Positions 1 to 8,830 of a DNA stretch of 64,000 bases are shown here, piece after piece. Origin of the DNA: Eubacterium ruminantium (lineage in GTDB: Bacteria > Bacillota > Clostridia > Lachnospirales > Lachnospiraceae); assembly GCA_900108205.1 (NCBI GenBank), contig FNUU01000007.1, positions 62,001 to 126,000 on the forward strand. Reading direction: 5' to 3'. The notes beneath the pieces were generated by a model. That model did no database searches, had not been told where the DNA came from, and saw only the letters and a list, made by a program, of their open reading frames with translations. The stretch's first letter is position 1. Each line of letters begins with the position of its first letter. Both the position numbers and the translations under genes were made by a program.

Positions 1-669
1 GCGATCATCAACAGCAATTATGATCCTAGAAAGGCTGAGAAGATGCTTCAGAAGGATTATAATGATGTTCCGGTACCTGCCAAGTATAAGAAGCCTGAAC
101 AGCCAAGCGGTGGTGGTAAGCTCTTCGGAAGAAGCTCAGCACCTAGCATGGATAACGATCTGAAGAAGCTCCTTGATGATTCAAAGATAGAAGAGATGCT
201 TCTTAAGTCTGAGTGGCTGTGGTATCAGTATGAGGATAAGGGCGCTGAGAGCCAGACACAGCTTGAGGCTACATACAGCGTTATCTGTCTTGTTAAGGCA
301 GTTGAAAAGCTTCTTGATAAGAAGGGACCTGGTCCGGTTGCAAAGCCTGAAGCTGCTCCAAACAAGAAGGTTATCATTACAAGAACAGGAAAGGTTATCG
401 AGCTTTCAAATGAAGGAAGTTCATCACCTGTTTCAGCTAATAAGGTAGCTGTTTCTTCTGTTGTTGAGAACATTAACAATATTCAGAACGGACTTAAGGA
501 TAAGTCAGATGAGAATGTTGAATATGTTAAGTCTTATGTAAATGACTGGCTCAGCAACGTTATGAAGTGCAAGTTCGATAAGGATACCATGCTTCCGCTC
601 TTCGAGGCAGAAGAGCTTCGTGGAAAGACCTTCCAGGTTCTTAAGAAGCTTAGAGCTGATCTTGTTTAA
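1..669 (+). CDS. Hypothetical protein, 5' truncated by window edge
   Basis: The frame is open from base 1 to a TAA at 667-669. An ATG at 43 lies inside it, but there is no ribosome site before that ATG and the upstream codons read as normal protein, so the true start is probably outside the window. At least 222 residues are visible. They are rich in Lys, Glu and Leu and predicted helical, with a Pro/Gly/Ser linker (PSGGGKLFGRSS) near the start and a Ser/Val-rich loop in the middle. There is no membrane segment or signal peptide. I do not recognise the family; a cytosolic helical protein is all that can be said. A strong terminator follows. Confidence 0.75.
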   Translation, partial: AIINSNYDPRKAEKMLQKDYNDVPVPAKYKKPEQPSGGGKLFGRSSAPSMDNDLKKLLDDSKIEEMLLKSEWLWYQYEDKGAESQTQLEATYSVICLVKAVEKLLDKKGPGPVAKPEAAPNKKVIITRTGKVIELSNEGSSSPVSANKVAVSSVVENINNIQNGLKDKSDENVEYVKSYVNDWLSNVMKCKFDKDTMLPLFEAEELRGKTFQVLKKLRADLV

Positions 670-710
670 TCAGAGATTATAATACGATTACAGAGATATA
701 AAGAAAAAAA

Positions 711-756
711 GACCCATATGTTTTCATGATAGAACGAAAACATATGGTTCTTTTTT
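711..756 (+). terminator. Intrinsic terminator after the first gene
   Basis: CCATATGTTTTC at 714-725 pairs with GAAAACATATGG at 736-747 around a ten-base loop, and TTCTTTTTT follows. The stem extends outward with one mismatch. Confidence 0.85.
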
Positions 757-838
757 GTGAGTGAATCGGATAGATGTGACACGGGTACATAGTAACCCCG
801 CTATTCTTATGTTTTTGATACTGCATTCTCGGGGAAAA

Positions 839-877
839 ATCCTGCGTTATTGGTCCGATTATGTTAAGACTGATATG
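839..877 (+). repeat. Dispersed intergenic repeat R1, copy 1
   Basis: CTGCGTTATTGGTC and the following AT-rich stretch match copies at 2716 and 16129 base for base at most positions. The match to copy 2 extends upstream, where both contain TGTTTTTGAT then CTG. It lies between the terminator at 711-756 and the 3' end of fprA, in non-coding sequence. Confidence 0.5.
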
Positions 878-894
878 CCGGGCAGAGTTGGTGG

Positions 895-2094
895 TTATAA
901 GCAGGCAGCAACAGCATCAGCTATCTTATCAAGCTCCTTTAGATTTGCTTCTGAAACAGTTGAGCGTACAGTGCATTTTTCAGGAAGAATATTTATATTT
1001 TTCAGACCTTCGAAGTATGCGGCCATTGATTTGGCAGCAAGAGGTCCCCAGGTTCCGTTTTCAATAAATGCGACGGTTCTGTTGGCAAGATTTTTGTTCT
1101 TGATTTCGTTTAATACTGTTTCCATCTCTGTAAAAAGACCGCCATCGATAGTAGGAGCGGCAAAGACAAGAGCCTTTGCACGGAAGGCTTCGGCAACTAT
1201 CTTTGAATAATGTGTTTTTGATACATCGTAGATACGAATATTCTTAACTCCTTTTTCTGAAAGCTTTGCAGCAAGGATATCAGCAGCATTTTCAGTTCCG
1301 CCATATACGGAGCCATATGCTATTATTACAGAATTGTCTTCCGGAGTATATGAACTCCATTTATCGTATTTATCAATATAATATGCAAGGTTTTCGCGGA
1401 GTATCGGACCGTGAAGAGGGCATATCATTTTAATATCAAGAGCGGCAGCCTTTTTTAAAACAGCCTGAACCTGAATTCCATATTTGCCGACAATATTTGC
1501 ATAGTAACGTCTTGCAGAAGAGAGGTGACCATTCCAGAGAGAGGCCTCATCATCAAATATATTGCCTGAAAGAGCTCCGAAGCGTCCGAAGGCATCTGCA
1601 GAGTAAAGCGCCTTATCAGTCTCGTCATAGGTCATCATTACTTCAGGCCAGTGAACCATGGGAGCGGTTATAAAACGGAAGGTATGAGAGCCGGTATTTA
1701 AGGTGTCGCCTTCCTTAACAGTATTAAAACGATCTGTAATATCAATGCCTGTAAACTGCTGGACTATTTTTGAAACCTGCATGGTTCCGATAACTGTTGC
1801 GGAAGGATACTTCTCTAAAACTGCTTTAAGGGAAGCAGAGTGATCAGGCTCCATGTGATTAATGATAATATGATCAAGAGCTTTTCCGGCTAATGCATTT
1901 TCCAGATTCTCCAGGAACTGCTTTTCAACCGTGCTGTCGCAGGTATCAAGAAGAACTGTCTTTTTGTCAGTTACAAGATATGAATTGTAGGACATACCAT
2001 TTCCTACAGGATAAGCATTTTCGAAGAGGGCGATACGTCTGTCGCTGGCGCCTATATAGGTTACGTCATTGTTTACTCTAATTGTGTTGTGCAT
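895..2094 (-). CDS. fprA: A-type flavodiiron protein (FprA), O2/NO reductase
   Basis: A 399-residue flavodiiron protein. Residues 1-250 form a metallo-beta-lactamase-like domain with the diiron ligand motif HMEPDH at 80-85, a further His at 148 (VHW), the YSADAFG aspartate near 165 and CPLHGP. Residues 255-399 form a flavodoxin domain beginning AYGSVYGGTENAA, which binds FMN. The family reduces O2 to water or NO to N2O in the cytosol of anaerobes. There is no C-terminal rubredoxin or flavin reductase domain, so electrons come from a separate partner. An AGGAGG site precedes the ATG. It is the last gene of a leftward group after uvrC and yqeG, starting 49 bases past the yqeG stop. Confidence 0.95.
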   Translation of the reverse strand: MHNTIRVNNDVTYIGASDRRIALFENAYPVGNGMSYNSYLVTDKKTVLLDTCDSTVEKQFLENLENALAGKALDHIIINHMEPDHSASLKAVLEKYPSATVIGTMQVSKIVQQFTGIDITDRFNTVKEGDTLNTGSHTFRFITAPMVHWPEVMMTYDETDKALYSADAFGRFGALSGNIFDDEASLWNGHLSSARRYYANIVGKYGIQVQAVLKKAAALDIKMICPLHGPILRENLAYYIDKYDKWSSYTPEDNSVIIAYGSVYGGTENAADILAAKLSEKGVKNIRIYDVSKTHYSKIVAEAFRAKALVFAAPTIDGGLFTEMETVLNEIKNKNLANRTVAFIENGTWGPLAAKSMAAYFEGLKNINILPEKCTVRSTVSEANLKELDKIADAVAACL

Positions 2095-2143
2095 ACGGAT
2101 TCCTCCTGTTGTTTGTTATTTTGAATAATACTCATAAATACTT

Positions 2144-2659
2144 TTATTTCTTGTTTGTTTTCATCTTGTGCTTCATAAGAAAGATCCAGATGAAGGGTTT
2201 TTCGATTATACGTTTAAGGACAATCTGTATCTCTTCATGTTTATTGATGGGTTTTACCAGTATTGAGTGGATTCCGGCATTATTTGCACCCCATATATCC
2301 GTATATAGCTGGTCCCCGACGAAGAAGGTGTTGCCCTTGTTACTGCCGAGCTTTTTCATGGCGTCCAGATATCCCTTAGCCTTAGGTTTGGCGGCTTTAT
2401 AGATATATTCAACCTGAAGAAATTCGTTAAATGATGCGACCCTGGCCTCTTTATTGTTGGATACAAGACAGATTTTAAAACCGATCTCTTTAAGCCTTTT
2501 CATCAATGCTATTGATTTTTCGTCTGAAGCGGCATTGTGTGGTACGAGAGTGTTGTCTATGTCAAAAAGAACTGCTCTGTAACCAAGAGAGTAGTAATGT
2601 TCAAAATCTATAGAGTAGGTTGAATCATAGTATTCTGTTGGAAATAAAAATTTTGACAT
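2144..2659 (-). CDS. yqeG: YqeG-family HAD-IIIA phosphatase
   Basis: HAD-superfamily phosphatase of about 171 residues. Motif I is FDIDNTLVPHN, motif II is VSNN, and the motif III/IV region includes KPKAKG and GDQLYTDIWGAN, which is the YqeG pattern. I chose the ATG at 2659 rather than the TTG at 2689 because AAGGAAA lies at the right distance upstream only for the ATG. The natural substrate of YqeG is not well established (related proteins act on phosphatidylglycerophosphate or small phosphoesters). It sits between uvrC and fprA on the same strand, with a repeat copy in the gap to uvrC. Confidence 0.9.
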   Translation of the reverse strand: MSKFLFPTEYYDSTYSIDFEHYYSLGYRAVLFDIDNTLVPHNAASDEKSIALMKRLKEIGFKICLVSNNKEARVASFNEFLQVEYIYKAAKPKAKGYLDAMKKLGSNKGNTFFVGDQLYTDIWGANNAGIHSILVKPINKHEEIQIVLKRIIEKPFIWIFLMKHKMKTNKK

Positions 2660-2715
2660 TTGTATGTTTCCTTGTTGATTTTTTTGCAAAATATTCCCGT
2701 GTTTTTGATCCTGAA

Positions 2716-2757
2716 AACATTCTGCGATATTGATCTTGTTTTATTAAGAACAGTTAT
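2716..2757 (+). repeat. Dispersed intergenic repeat R1, copy 2
   Basis: AACATTCTGCG at 2717-2727, then TATTG, TCTTGTT and AGAACAG, all shared in the same order and spacing with the copy at 16129. It lies in the gap between the uvrC stop and the yqeG start. Confidence 0.55.
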
Positions 2758-2766
2758 ATGAAGCTT

Positions 2767-4599
2767 TTAATGATTATGGAAAAAGTCATAAACTGCTCTG
2801 GCTGCATTTTCGGGCAGTGATGGGACATTGGATAACTCGGTAAGAGAAGCATTTCTTATGGCATCCATATCCCGGAAATGCTGCATCAGGATTTTTCTTC
2901 GTTGAGGTCCTATACCCGGAATATCATCCAGTATTGAATGCACCTGTTCCTTACTTCTGAGAGTCTTATGATACTCTATGGCAAATCTGTGAGTCTCATC
3001 CTGAAGAGCTGTGATCATGTGCATGGCTTCGCTGCCTTTCTTAAACATAAGCTCTTCGTTGTTATAATAAAGACCTCGGGTCCTGTGATTATCATCCTTT
3101 ACCATACCGCATACCGGAATATCCAGTCCGAGACTATCCAGTACAGCTTCTGCTATATTTACCTGGCCCTTGCCGCCGTCCATCATAAGAACATCAGGCA
3201 GCTCCTTAAGTTTATCATCTGTGAATCTTCTTGACAAGACTTCCTTCATTGATGCGTAATCGTCAGGACCGGTAACGGTTCTGAGGCGAAACTTCCGATA
3301 TGCATTTTTCTTTGGCTCGCCATTTTCAAATACAACCATGGAAGCTACCGAAAGATAACCTGAAATATTTGATATATCAAAGGCTTCCATTCTGGAGGCT
3401 TTATCGATTCCCAGAAGCTCAGCAATTTCGAGGGTTGCGCCAATGGTACGTTTTTCCTTGCGTTTAAGTCTTTCGATATCCTGTGAGAGAACAAGAGCTG
3501 CATTATCTCTGGCAAGAAGCAGCAGTTTGACTTTTTCGCCTTTTTGAGGAACTGTCAGCTTAACTTTGTGTCCGCATCTTTCTGTAAGATATTCCTCGAT
3601 AAGACCTTCTTCCGAAATCTTATATTCAGTCAATATCTCCTTAGGAATATAAGGCGTTCCGGAGTAAAACTGTTTGATAAATTCACAGATTATCAGTTCA
3701 TCACTGTCTTCTTTTTCGCCGGACATATGATGGTTCTCACGGCCGATGAGCTGACCGTTCCTTATAAAAAATATGGAAACAACGGAATCATTTTCATTTC
3801 TTGCAAGGGCTATTATATCCTTGTCGTCACCACCGGCATCGGTTATACGCTGCTTATCCATGATTATCCTGATGCTGTCGATAAGGTCTCTGGTTTTTGC
3901 AGCCTTTTCAAATTGAAGTTCAGAAGCCTCTTTTTTCATTTGCTCGGAAAGCTCATTAATGGTATTTTTATAATCGCCGTTCAGGAAGTTCATGGCCTTG
4001 CGGATACTTTCTTGGTAGTCTTCCTCTGAGATGAGAGCGTTGCAGGGTCCGCTGCATTCACCTATCTGATGATAGAGGCATGGACGTTCCTTCATGCACT
4101 GCTCCGGAAGCTTTTTGTTGCAATGGCGCAGCTTGTACAGCTTTCGCAGCAGAGTAACAATATCTTTTACTGCGGATCTGTCTGTATATGGACCGAAATA
4201 CCTGGACTTGTCACGGTGCATCTGATGAGACATAAAGATTCTCGGATAGGCTTCCTCGACGGTTACTCTGATATAAGGATAGCCCTTATCATCAGTCATC
4301 ATGGTGTTATACTTCGGACGATGTTCTTTGATGAGATTACATTCCAGAACAAGAGCCTCAAGTTCAGAGGCGGTTATTATATATTCAAAATAAGCAATCT
4401 GAGAAACCATTTTTATTATCTTGGGTGAATTGTTATGCCCATGGCCGCTGCGGAAATACTGTCTTACGCGGTTATGAAGATTTACGGCCTTGCCCACATA
4501 GAGGATTGCCCCGGTTTCGTTATGCATTATATATACTCCCGGACTGTTGGGGAGCTTATCAAGTTCTTCTTCAATGTTAAATATTTCTTCTTTATACAT
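2767..4599 (-). CDS. uvrC: UvrABC excinuclease subunit C
   Basis: A 610-residue UvrC, the usual length. The GIY-YIG nuclease domain (3' incision) is at the start, with GVYIM at 21-25 and YVGKA at 34-38. A UvrB-binding helix pair follows around residues 205-240 (FEKAAKTRDLI). The RNase H-like 5' incision domain contains FDISNISG and DGGKGQ, and two helix-hairpin-helix motifs end the protein (IPGIGPQRRK). It acts with UvrA and UvrB in nucleotide excision repair. GGAAACC precedes the ATG. It is transcribed leftward and heads the uvrC-yqeG-fprA group. Confidence 0.97.
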   Translation of the reverse strand: MYKEEIFNIEEELDKLPNSPGVYIMHNETGAILYVGKAVNLHNRVRQYFRSGHGHNNSPKIIKMVSQIAYFEYIITASELEALVLECNLIKEHRPKYNTMMTDDKGYPYIRVTVEEAYPRIFMSHQMHRDKSRYFGPYTDRSAVKDIVTLLRKLYKLRHCNKKLPEQCMKERPCLYHQIGECSGPCNALISEEDYQESIRKAMNFLNGDYKNTINELSEQMKKEASELQFEKAAKTRDLIDSIRIIMDKQRITDAGGDDKDIIALARNENDSVVSIFFIRNGQLIGRENHHMSGEKEDSDELIICEFIKQFYSGTPYIPKEILTEYKISEEGLIEEYLTERCGHKVKLTVPQKGEKVKLLLLARDNAALVLSQDIERLKRKEKRTIGATLEIAELLGIDKASRMEAFDISNISGYLSVASMVVFENGEPKKNAYRKFRLRTVTGPDDYASMKEVLSRRFTDDKLKELPDVLMMDGGKGQVNIAEAVLDSLGLDIPVCGMVKDDNHRTRGLYYNNEELMFKKGSEAMHMITALQDETHRFAIEYHKTLRSKEQVHSILDDIPGIGPQRRKILMQHFRDMDAIRNASLTELSNVPSLPENAARAVYDFFHNH

Positions 4600-4618
4600 T
4601 ACAGGTTTCCTTTACGCA

Positions 4619-4651
4619 GGATTATGAGATGCAGGTTTTGCTTCTCAATAT
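4619..4651 (+). repeat. Dispersed repeat R2, copy 1
   Basis: GGATTATGAGATGC at 4619-4632 followed by a T-rich loop and TTCTCAATAT. It matches the copy at 39866 at 30 of 33 bases. TGAGA and TCTCA can pair to form a hairpin. It lies between divergent uvrC and the DUF4250 gene. Confidence 0.6.
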
Positions 4652-4735
4652 TAATTAATGACAAAAAGAGTGATAATGTCTCGAAAAATCTGAGAAGTTT
4701 TATCATCTCTGAATGAAAGATATTATAACATTACA

Positions 4736-4764
4736 TTGCGTTATAGACAAATATTTGTTAGAAT
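4736..4764 (+). promoter_or_regulatory. Probable sigma-A promoter for the DUF4250 gene/gpmI
   Basis: TTGCGT at 4736-4741 and TAGAAT at 4759-4764 with a 17-base spacer, 56 bases before the DUF4250 start codon. Confidence 0.5.
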
Positions 4765-4819
4765 ATGCTGTGGCAAAATCAGGTCATTATGACCGTAAAA
4801 GTTTAGAGAGGACAGGGCA

Positions 4820-5011
4820 ATGGGACTTCCGAATGATCCGTTTATGTTAATGAGTTTTGTGAATACACAGCTGAGAGATGAGTTTCCGTCTCTCTGGGAG
4901 TTGGCACTCAGTTATGGTGTTGATGAGAAAGAAATTGTTGACAAACTTAAGTCAGTGGGGTTTATATATAATGATGAGCTGAACAAGTTTGTTCCGGCAC
5001 AGGTGAATTAG
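4820..5011 (+). CDS. DUF4250 domain protein
   Basis: A 63-residue protein starting MGLPNDPFMLMSFVNTQLRD, the characteristic start of DUF4250. It then has a helix-turn-helix-like segment (LWELALSYGVDEKEIVDKLKSVGF). GAGAGGACAGGG precedes the ATG. The family is small, common in Clostridia and of unknown function. The helix pattern could suit a nucleic-acid-binding role, but that is inference. It ends 44 bases before gpmI and may share its transcript. Confidence 0.85.
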   Translation: MGLPNDPFMLMSFVNTQLRDEFPSLWELALSYGVDEKEIVDKLKSVGFIYNDELNKFVPAQVN

Positions 5012-5055
5012 TATAAAGACGTTACATATACATTTTATTATAAAGGAGAAATATT

Positions 5056-6645
5056 ATGAGAAAACCAATCGTACTGATGGTTCTTGACGGATATGGTCTG
5101 TCAGATAACCATGAAGCAAATGCAGTTTATATGGCTAAAACTCCTGTTATGGACCGCCTTATGGCAGAGTGTCCATTCCAGAAGGGATATGCATCAGGTC
5201 TTGCAGTAGGTCTGCCTGACGGACAGATGGGCAACTCTGAAGTAGGACATATGAATATCGGTTCAGGAAGGATCATTTATCAGGACCTTACACTTATTAC
5301 AAAATATATTGAAGACGGCGTATTCTTTGAAAATGAAGAATTAAATGAAGCTGTTGATAACTGTATCAAGAATAACAGTGATCTTCATGTTTGGGGACTT
5401 CTTTCAGATGGCGGTGTTCACAGCCACAATACACATCTTTATGCAATCATTGAGTTATGCAAGAAGAAGAATTTTGACAGACTTTACATCCATCCATTCT
5501 TCGATGGAAGAGATACACCACCTGCATCAGGTAAGGATTATCTCCAGCAGCTTGTTGACAAGATCAACGAGATCGGTGTCGGCAAGGTGGCATCCCTTTC
5601 AGGACGTTATTATGCAATGGACAGAGATAATAACTGGGATCGTATCCAGAAGGCATACGACAGCCTTGTTACAGGAGAGGGCAATAAGGCTACTGATCCT
5701 GTTCAGGCTATGCAGGATTCTTATGATAACGGTGTAACGGATGAGTTCGTTATTCCTACAGTGATCACAGATGAGGCAGGTAATCCTGTTTCACTTGTTA
5801 AGCCAAATGATTCGGTTATTTTCTTCAACTTCAGACCTGACAGAGCAAGAGAGATAACAAAGGCATTCTGCTTCTCGGATGAAGATATAGCTGCTCAGCC
5901 GGGAGATGCTTCAGACAGCAAGTCTATAAAGTCGCTTAAGAGAGCAAATGGTTTTATGCCTCTTACATTTGTATGCTTCAAGGATTATGATGAAACAATT
6001 CCTAACAAGAAGGTTGCATTCAAGAAGGTAGAAATAAAGAATACATTTGGTGAATATATCGCAGCAAATGGTCTCAGACAGCTCAGAATCGCTGAAACAG
6101 AGAAGTATGCTCATGTAACATTCTTCTTCAACGGTGGTATCGAAGAGCCAAATAAGGACGAGATCAGAACACTTGTTAATTCACCGGCAGTTGCTACTTA
6201 TGACCTTCAGCCGGAAATGAGCGCTCCTGAAGTATGCGAGAAGCTTGTTGCAGCCATTAACCGTGATGAATTCGATGTTATCGTTATCAATTTTGCAAAC
6301 CCTGATATGGTAGGTCATACAGGTGTTCTTGAAGCTGCTATAGCTGCAGTTGAAAGAATTGACCAGTGTGTTGGTGCTGTCTGTGATGCTGTTAAGGAAA
6401 AAGGCGGAGTTATGTTCCTCTGCGCAGACCATGGAAATGCAGAACAGATGGTTGACTATGTAACAGGTAATCCGCATACAGCTCATACAACAAATCCTGT
6501 TCCGTTTATCCTTTACAATTATGATGAGAATTACACTCTTCGTGAGGGTGGAAGACTTTGCGATATCGCTCCTACACTTCTTGAGGTTATGGGACTTCCG
6601 CAGCCGGAGGAAATGACAGGAAAGTCACTTCTTGTAAGAAAATAG
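5056..6645 (+). CDS. gpmI: 2,3-bisphosphoglycerate-independent phosphoglycerate mutase
   Basis: A 529-residue Mn-dependent GpmI converting 3-phosphoglycerate to 2-phosphoglycerate in glycolysis. The first metal-binding motif is MVLDGYG at 8-14, and the catalytic serine is S61 in GQMGNSEVGHMN, where the phosphoserine intermediate forms. Further metal motifs are NPDMVGHTG and CADHGNAEQM, and a C-terminal substrate region is present. GGAG lies before the ATG. The codons are noticeably biased, as expected for a highly expressed gene. A strong terminator follows. Confidence 0.98.
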   Translation: MRKPIVLMVLDGYGLSDNHEANAVYMAKTPVMDRLMAECPFQKGYASGLAVGLPDGQMGNSEVGHMNIGSGRIIYQDLTLITKYIEDGVFFENEELNEAVDNCIKNNSDLHVWGLLSDGGVHSHNTHLYAIIELCKKKNFDRLYIHPFFDGRDTPPASGKDYLQQLVDKINEIGVGKVASLSGRYYAMDRDNNWDRIQKAYDSLVTGEGNKATDPVQAMQDSYDNGVTDEFVIPTVITDEAGNPVSLVKPNDSVIFFNFRPDRAREITKAFCFSDEDIAAQPGDASDSKSIKSLKRANGFMPLTFVCFKDYDETIPNKKVAFKKVEIKNTFGEYIAANGLRQLRIAETEKYAHVTFFFNGGIEEPNKDEIRTLVNSPAVATYDLQPEMSAPEVCEKLVAAINRDEFDVIVINFANPDMVGHTGVLEAAIAAVERIDQCVGAVCDAVKEKGGVMFLCADHGNAEQMVDYVTGNPHTAHTTNPVPFILYNYDENYTLREGGRLCDIAPTLLEVMGLPQPEEMTGKSLLVRK

Positions 6646-6670
6646 ACAGTATTTTAGTTTGATGTTAAGT

Positions 6671-6724
6671 AAAGAGGACGAGCTTTCGGAGATGCATGCA
6701 TTTTCGAAAGCTTGTCCTCTTTAA
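6671..6724 (+). terminator. Intrinsic terminator after gpmI
   Basis: GAGGACGAGCTTTCG from 6674 pairs with CGAAAGCTTGTCCTC ending at 6719, with one G-T pair. The loop is about 16 bases and TTTAATC follows. Confidence 0.85.
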
Positions 6725-6727
6725 TCT

Positions 6728-6757
6728 TTGATATGGAAAAAAGAAAGATGATATGAT
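6728..6757 (+). promoter_or_regulatory. Candidate promoter for the hprK operon
   Basis: TTGATA at 6728-6733 and TATGAT at 6752-6757 with an 18-base spacer. The -10 region lies in a short GATAT direct-repeat stretch. It is about 140 bases before the hprK start. Confidence 0.4.
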
Positions 6758-6814
6758 ATGATATCTTATCAGAAGAAAAACAAGTCAGGGGTGAAACGAG
6801 TGTTTGTTTTTCTT

Positions 6815-6846
6815 GGATTATGAGATGCATTTTTGGTATCTTATAC
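6815..6846 (+). repeat. Dispersed repeat R2, copy 2 (3' half diverged)
   Basis: GGATTATGAGATGCA is identical to the copy at 4619. The second half differs but keeps pairing: TATGAGAT can pair with ATCTTATA. It lies in the 5' region of hprK. Confidence 0.5.
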
Positions 6847-6898
6847 TACGGTCTATCAGAAAAAGAGGTACCAGTATATAATTACGGGAGGGACAGGA

Positions 6899-7840
6899 AT
6901 GTCGGAAGAATACAGTGTTTCTTTATCAAATTTCATCAAAAAATTAAATTTGAAGAACTATACTCCGGAGATAGATACAGATAAGATCATGATAACCGAT
7001 CCGGATATCAACAGACCGGCGCTTCAGCTGGCCGGCTTTTTTGAACATTTTGATACTGCGAGAGTGCAGATATGCGGAAATGTTGAGCATGCATATCTCG
7101 CTGATATGCATACCAGGGAAGAGAATATTGAGATATTTGACAAGCTCTTCAGTTTTCCTATTCCCTGCCTTGTTTTCTGCAGAAATATCGAACCTTATGA
7201 CTTCATCGTAGAAGCAGGCAAAAGGCATGGAATACCTGTTCTTTCAAGCAGTTCCGCTACATCTGCATTTGTGCACGAATCTGTTAGATGGCTTCATGAA
7301 GAACTGGCACCGAGAATCTCAATCCATGCGGTTCTCGTAGATGTTTTTGGTGAAGGTGTTCTTATCATGGGAGACAGCGGTATCGGTAAAAGCGAGGCGG
7401 CGCTTGAACTGATCAAGAGAGGTCACAGACTTGTTGCGGATGACGTGGTTGAGATCAAGAAGATCAGTGATGATCAGCTGATCGGACAGTCACCGGAGAT
7501 AACAAGACATTTTATTGAGCTTAGAGGTATAGGTATCATAGATGTCAAGACCATGTTCGGTGTTGAATGTGTTAAGCTTTCTCAGGAGATAGATCTTGTA
7601 ATAAAACTCGAGGAGTGGAACAAGGATGCAAATTATGACAGACTTGGACTTGAAGACAGCTATGTGGAATTCCTCGGAAATAAGATCACAAAGCATTCAA
7701 TCCCTATCAGGCCGGGTCGAAACCTTGCCATTATAGTAGAGTCTGCTGCGGTTAACCATAGACAGAAGAAGATGGGTTACAATGCTGCACAGGAATTCTA
7801 TAAGAGAGTTACAGAAAATCTTGCGAAAAATTCGCACTAA
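6899..7840 (+). CDS. hprK: HPr kinase/phosphorylase
   Basis: HprK uses ATP or pyrophosphate to phosphorylate HPr and Crh on Ser46, and removes the phosphate when phosphate is abundant. It is the sensor enzyme of Firmicute carbon catabolite repression. The ATG at 6899 follows GGGAGG at the correct distance and gives 313 residues, the family length; an upstream TTG at 6833 lacks a ribosome site. The P-loop GDSGIGKSE is at 158-166. The signature with ELRGIGIIDV and the C-terminal RPGRNLA element follow. It heads hprK-glcK-murB-rapZ-whiA and a Crh-like gene, so kinase and likely substrate are in one cluster. Confidence 0.97.
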   Translation: MSEEYSVSLSNFIKKLNLKNYTPEIDTDKIMITDPDINRPALQLAGFFEHFDTARVQICGNVEHAYLADMHTREENIEIFDKLFSFPIPCLVFCRNIEPYDFIVEAGKRHGIPVLSSSSATSAFVHESVRWLHEELAPRISIHAVLVDVFGEGVLIMGDSGIGKSEAALELIKRGHRLVADDVVEIKKISDDQLIGQSPEITRHFIELRGIGIIDVKTMFGVECVKLSQEIDLVIKLEEWNKDANYDRLGLEDSYVEFLGNKITKHSIPIRPGRNLAIIVESAAVNHRQKKMGYNAAQEFYKRVTENLAKNSH

Positions 7841-7864
7841 TATATTAAGGAGGATCATAATAAG

Positions 7865-8803
7865 ATGGGTAAATATGTATTTGGAGTAGATATTGGAGGA
7901 ACAACAGTAAAAATAGGACTTTTCAGCACTACTGGAGAGCTTCTTGATAAATGGGAAATCACAACCAGAACTGATGAAGGTGGAAAATATATCCTTGGAG
8001 ACATAGCTGAGTCTGTATCAGCAAAGATCAGCGAGAAGAATATTGATAAGGCAGATGTTACAGGTATAGGTATGGGTGTACCGGGGCCTGTAAGAGATGA
8101 TGGAACGGTTATAAAGTGTGTTAACCTTGGATGGGGAATCTTTAATGTTGCAGAAGAACTTAGCAGCCTTACAGGACTTCCTGTAAAAGCAGGAAATGAT
8201 GCCAATATGGCTACACTCGGCGAAATGTGGCAGGGTGGCGGAAAAGGTCATGAGAATATAGTAATGGTTACTCTTGGAACCGGCGTTGGCGGTGGTATCA
8301 TCATTAACGGCAAGATGGTTTCAGGTGTAAATGGTGCCGGTGGTGAGATCGGCCATATGACTATCAACAATGAAGAAACAGAATTCTGTAACTGCGGCAA
8401 AAAGGGATGCCTTGAGCAGTATGCTTCAGCTACAGGTATCGTAAGAATGGCTAAGATAGCACTTAATGAAAGCGACAGACCATCAAAGCTTCGTGAGGTA
8501 CAGTATATTTCCGCTAAGGAAATCTTTGATCAGGCAAAGACAGGAGACGATCTTGCAATGGAGCTTGTGGATGAACTCGGAAATAAGCTTGGTCTTGCGC
8601 TTGCGCAGGTTTCATGTGTTGTTGATCCTGAAGTATTTGTTATCGGTGGCGGTGTTTCAAGAGCAGGAAGCATTCTTATCGATGCTGTTAAGAAGGCGTA
8701 TCAGAAATATGCATTCCATGCATGCAAAAATGCAGGTTTTGAGCTCGCAACACTTGGAAATGATGCGGGTATGTATGGCGGCGCTTATCTGGCTACCATG
8801 TAA
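7865..8803 (+). CDS. glcK: ROK-family glucokinase
   Basis: A 312-residue ATP-dependent kinase giving glucose 6-phosphate. The phosphate-binding motif DIGGTTVKIG is at 9-18, the catalytic aspartate is in AGNDAN (D112), the second glycine motif is LGTGVGGG, and the ROK zinc site uses H164 with C175, C177 and C182 (CNCGKKGC). AAGGAGG precedes the ATG. It sits 24 bases after hprK, so internal sugar phosphorylation is coupled to the catabolite-repression kinase. This suits sugars entering unphosphorylated, for example by ABC transport. Confidence 0.95.
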   Translation: MGKYVFGVDIGGTTVKIGLFSTTGELLDKWEITTRTDEGGKYILGDIAESVSAKISEKNIDKADVTGIGMGVPGPVRDDGTVIKCVNLGWGIFNVAEELSSLTGLPVKAGNDANMATLGEMWQGGGKGHENIVMVTLGTGVGGGIIINGKMVSGVNGAGGEIGHMTINNEETEFCNCGKKGCLEQYASATGIVRMAKIALNESDRPSKLREVQYISAKEIFDQAKTGDDLAMELVDELGNKLGLALAQVSCVVDPEVFVIGGGVSRAGSILIDAVKKAYQKYAFHACKNAGFELATLGNDAGMYGGAYLATM

Positions 8804-8830
8804 TTATTCCATTGAGAGGAAGCTTTATTA

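Noticed and set aside
761..1210. 149-codon open frame opposite the end of fprA
   Set aside because: Opposite strand of the flavodoxin domain; no ribosome site and no recognisable protein.
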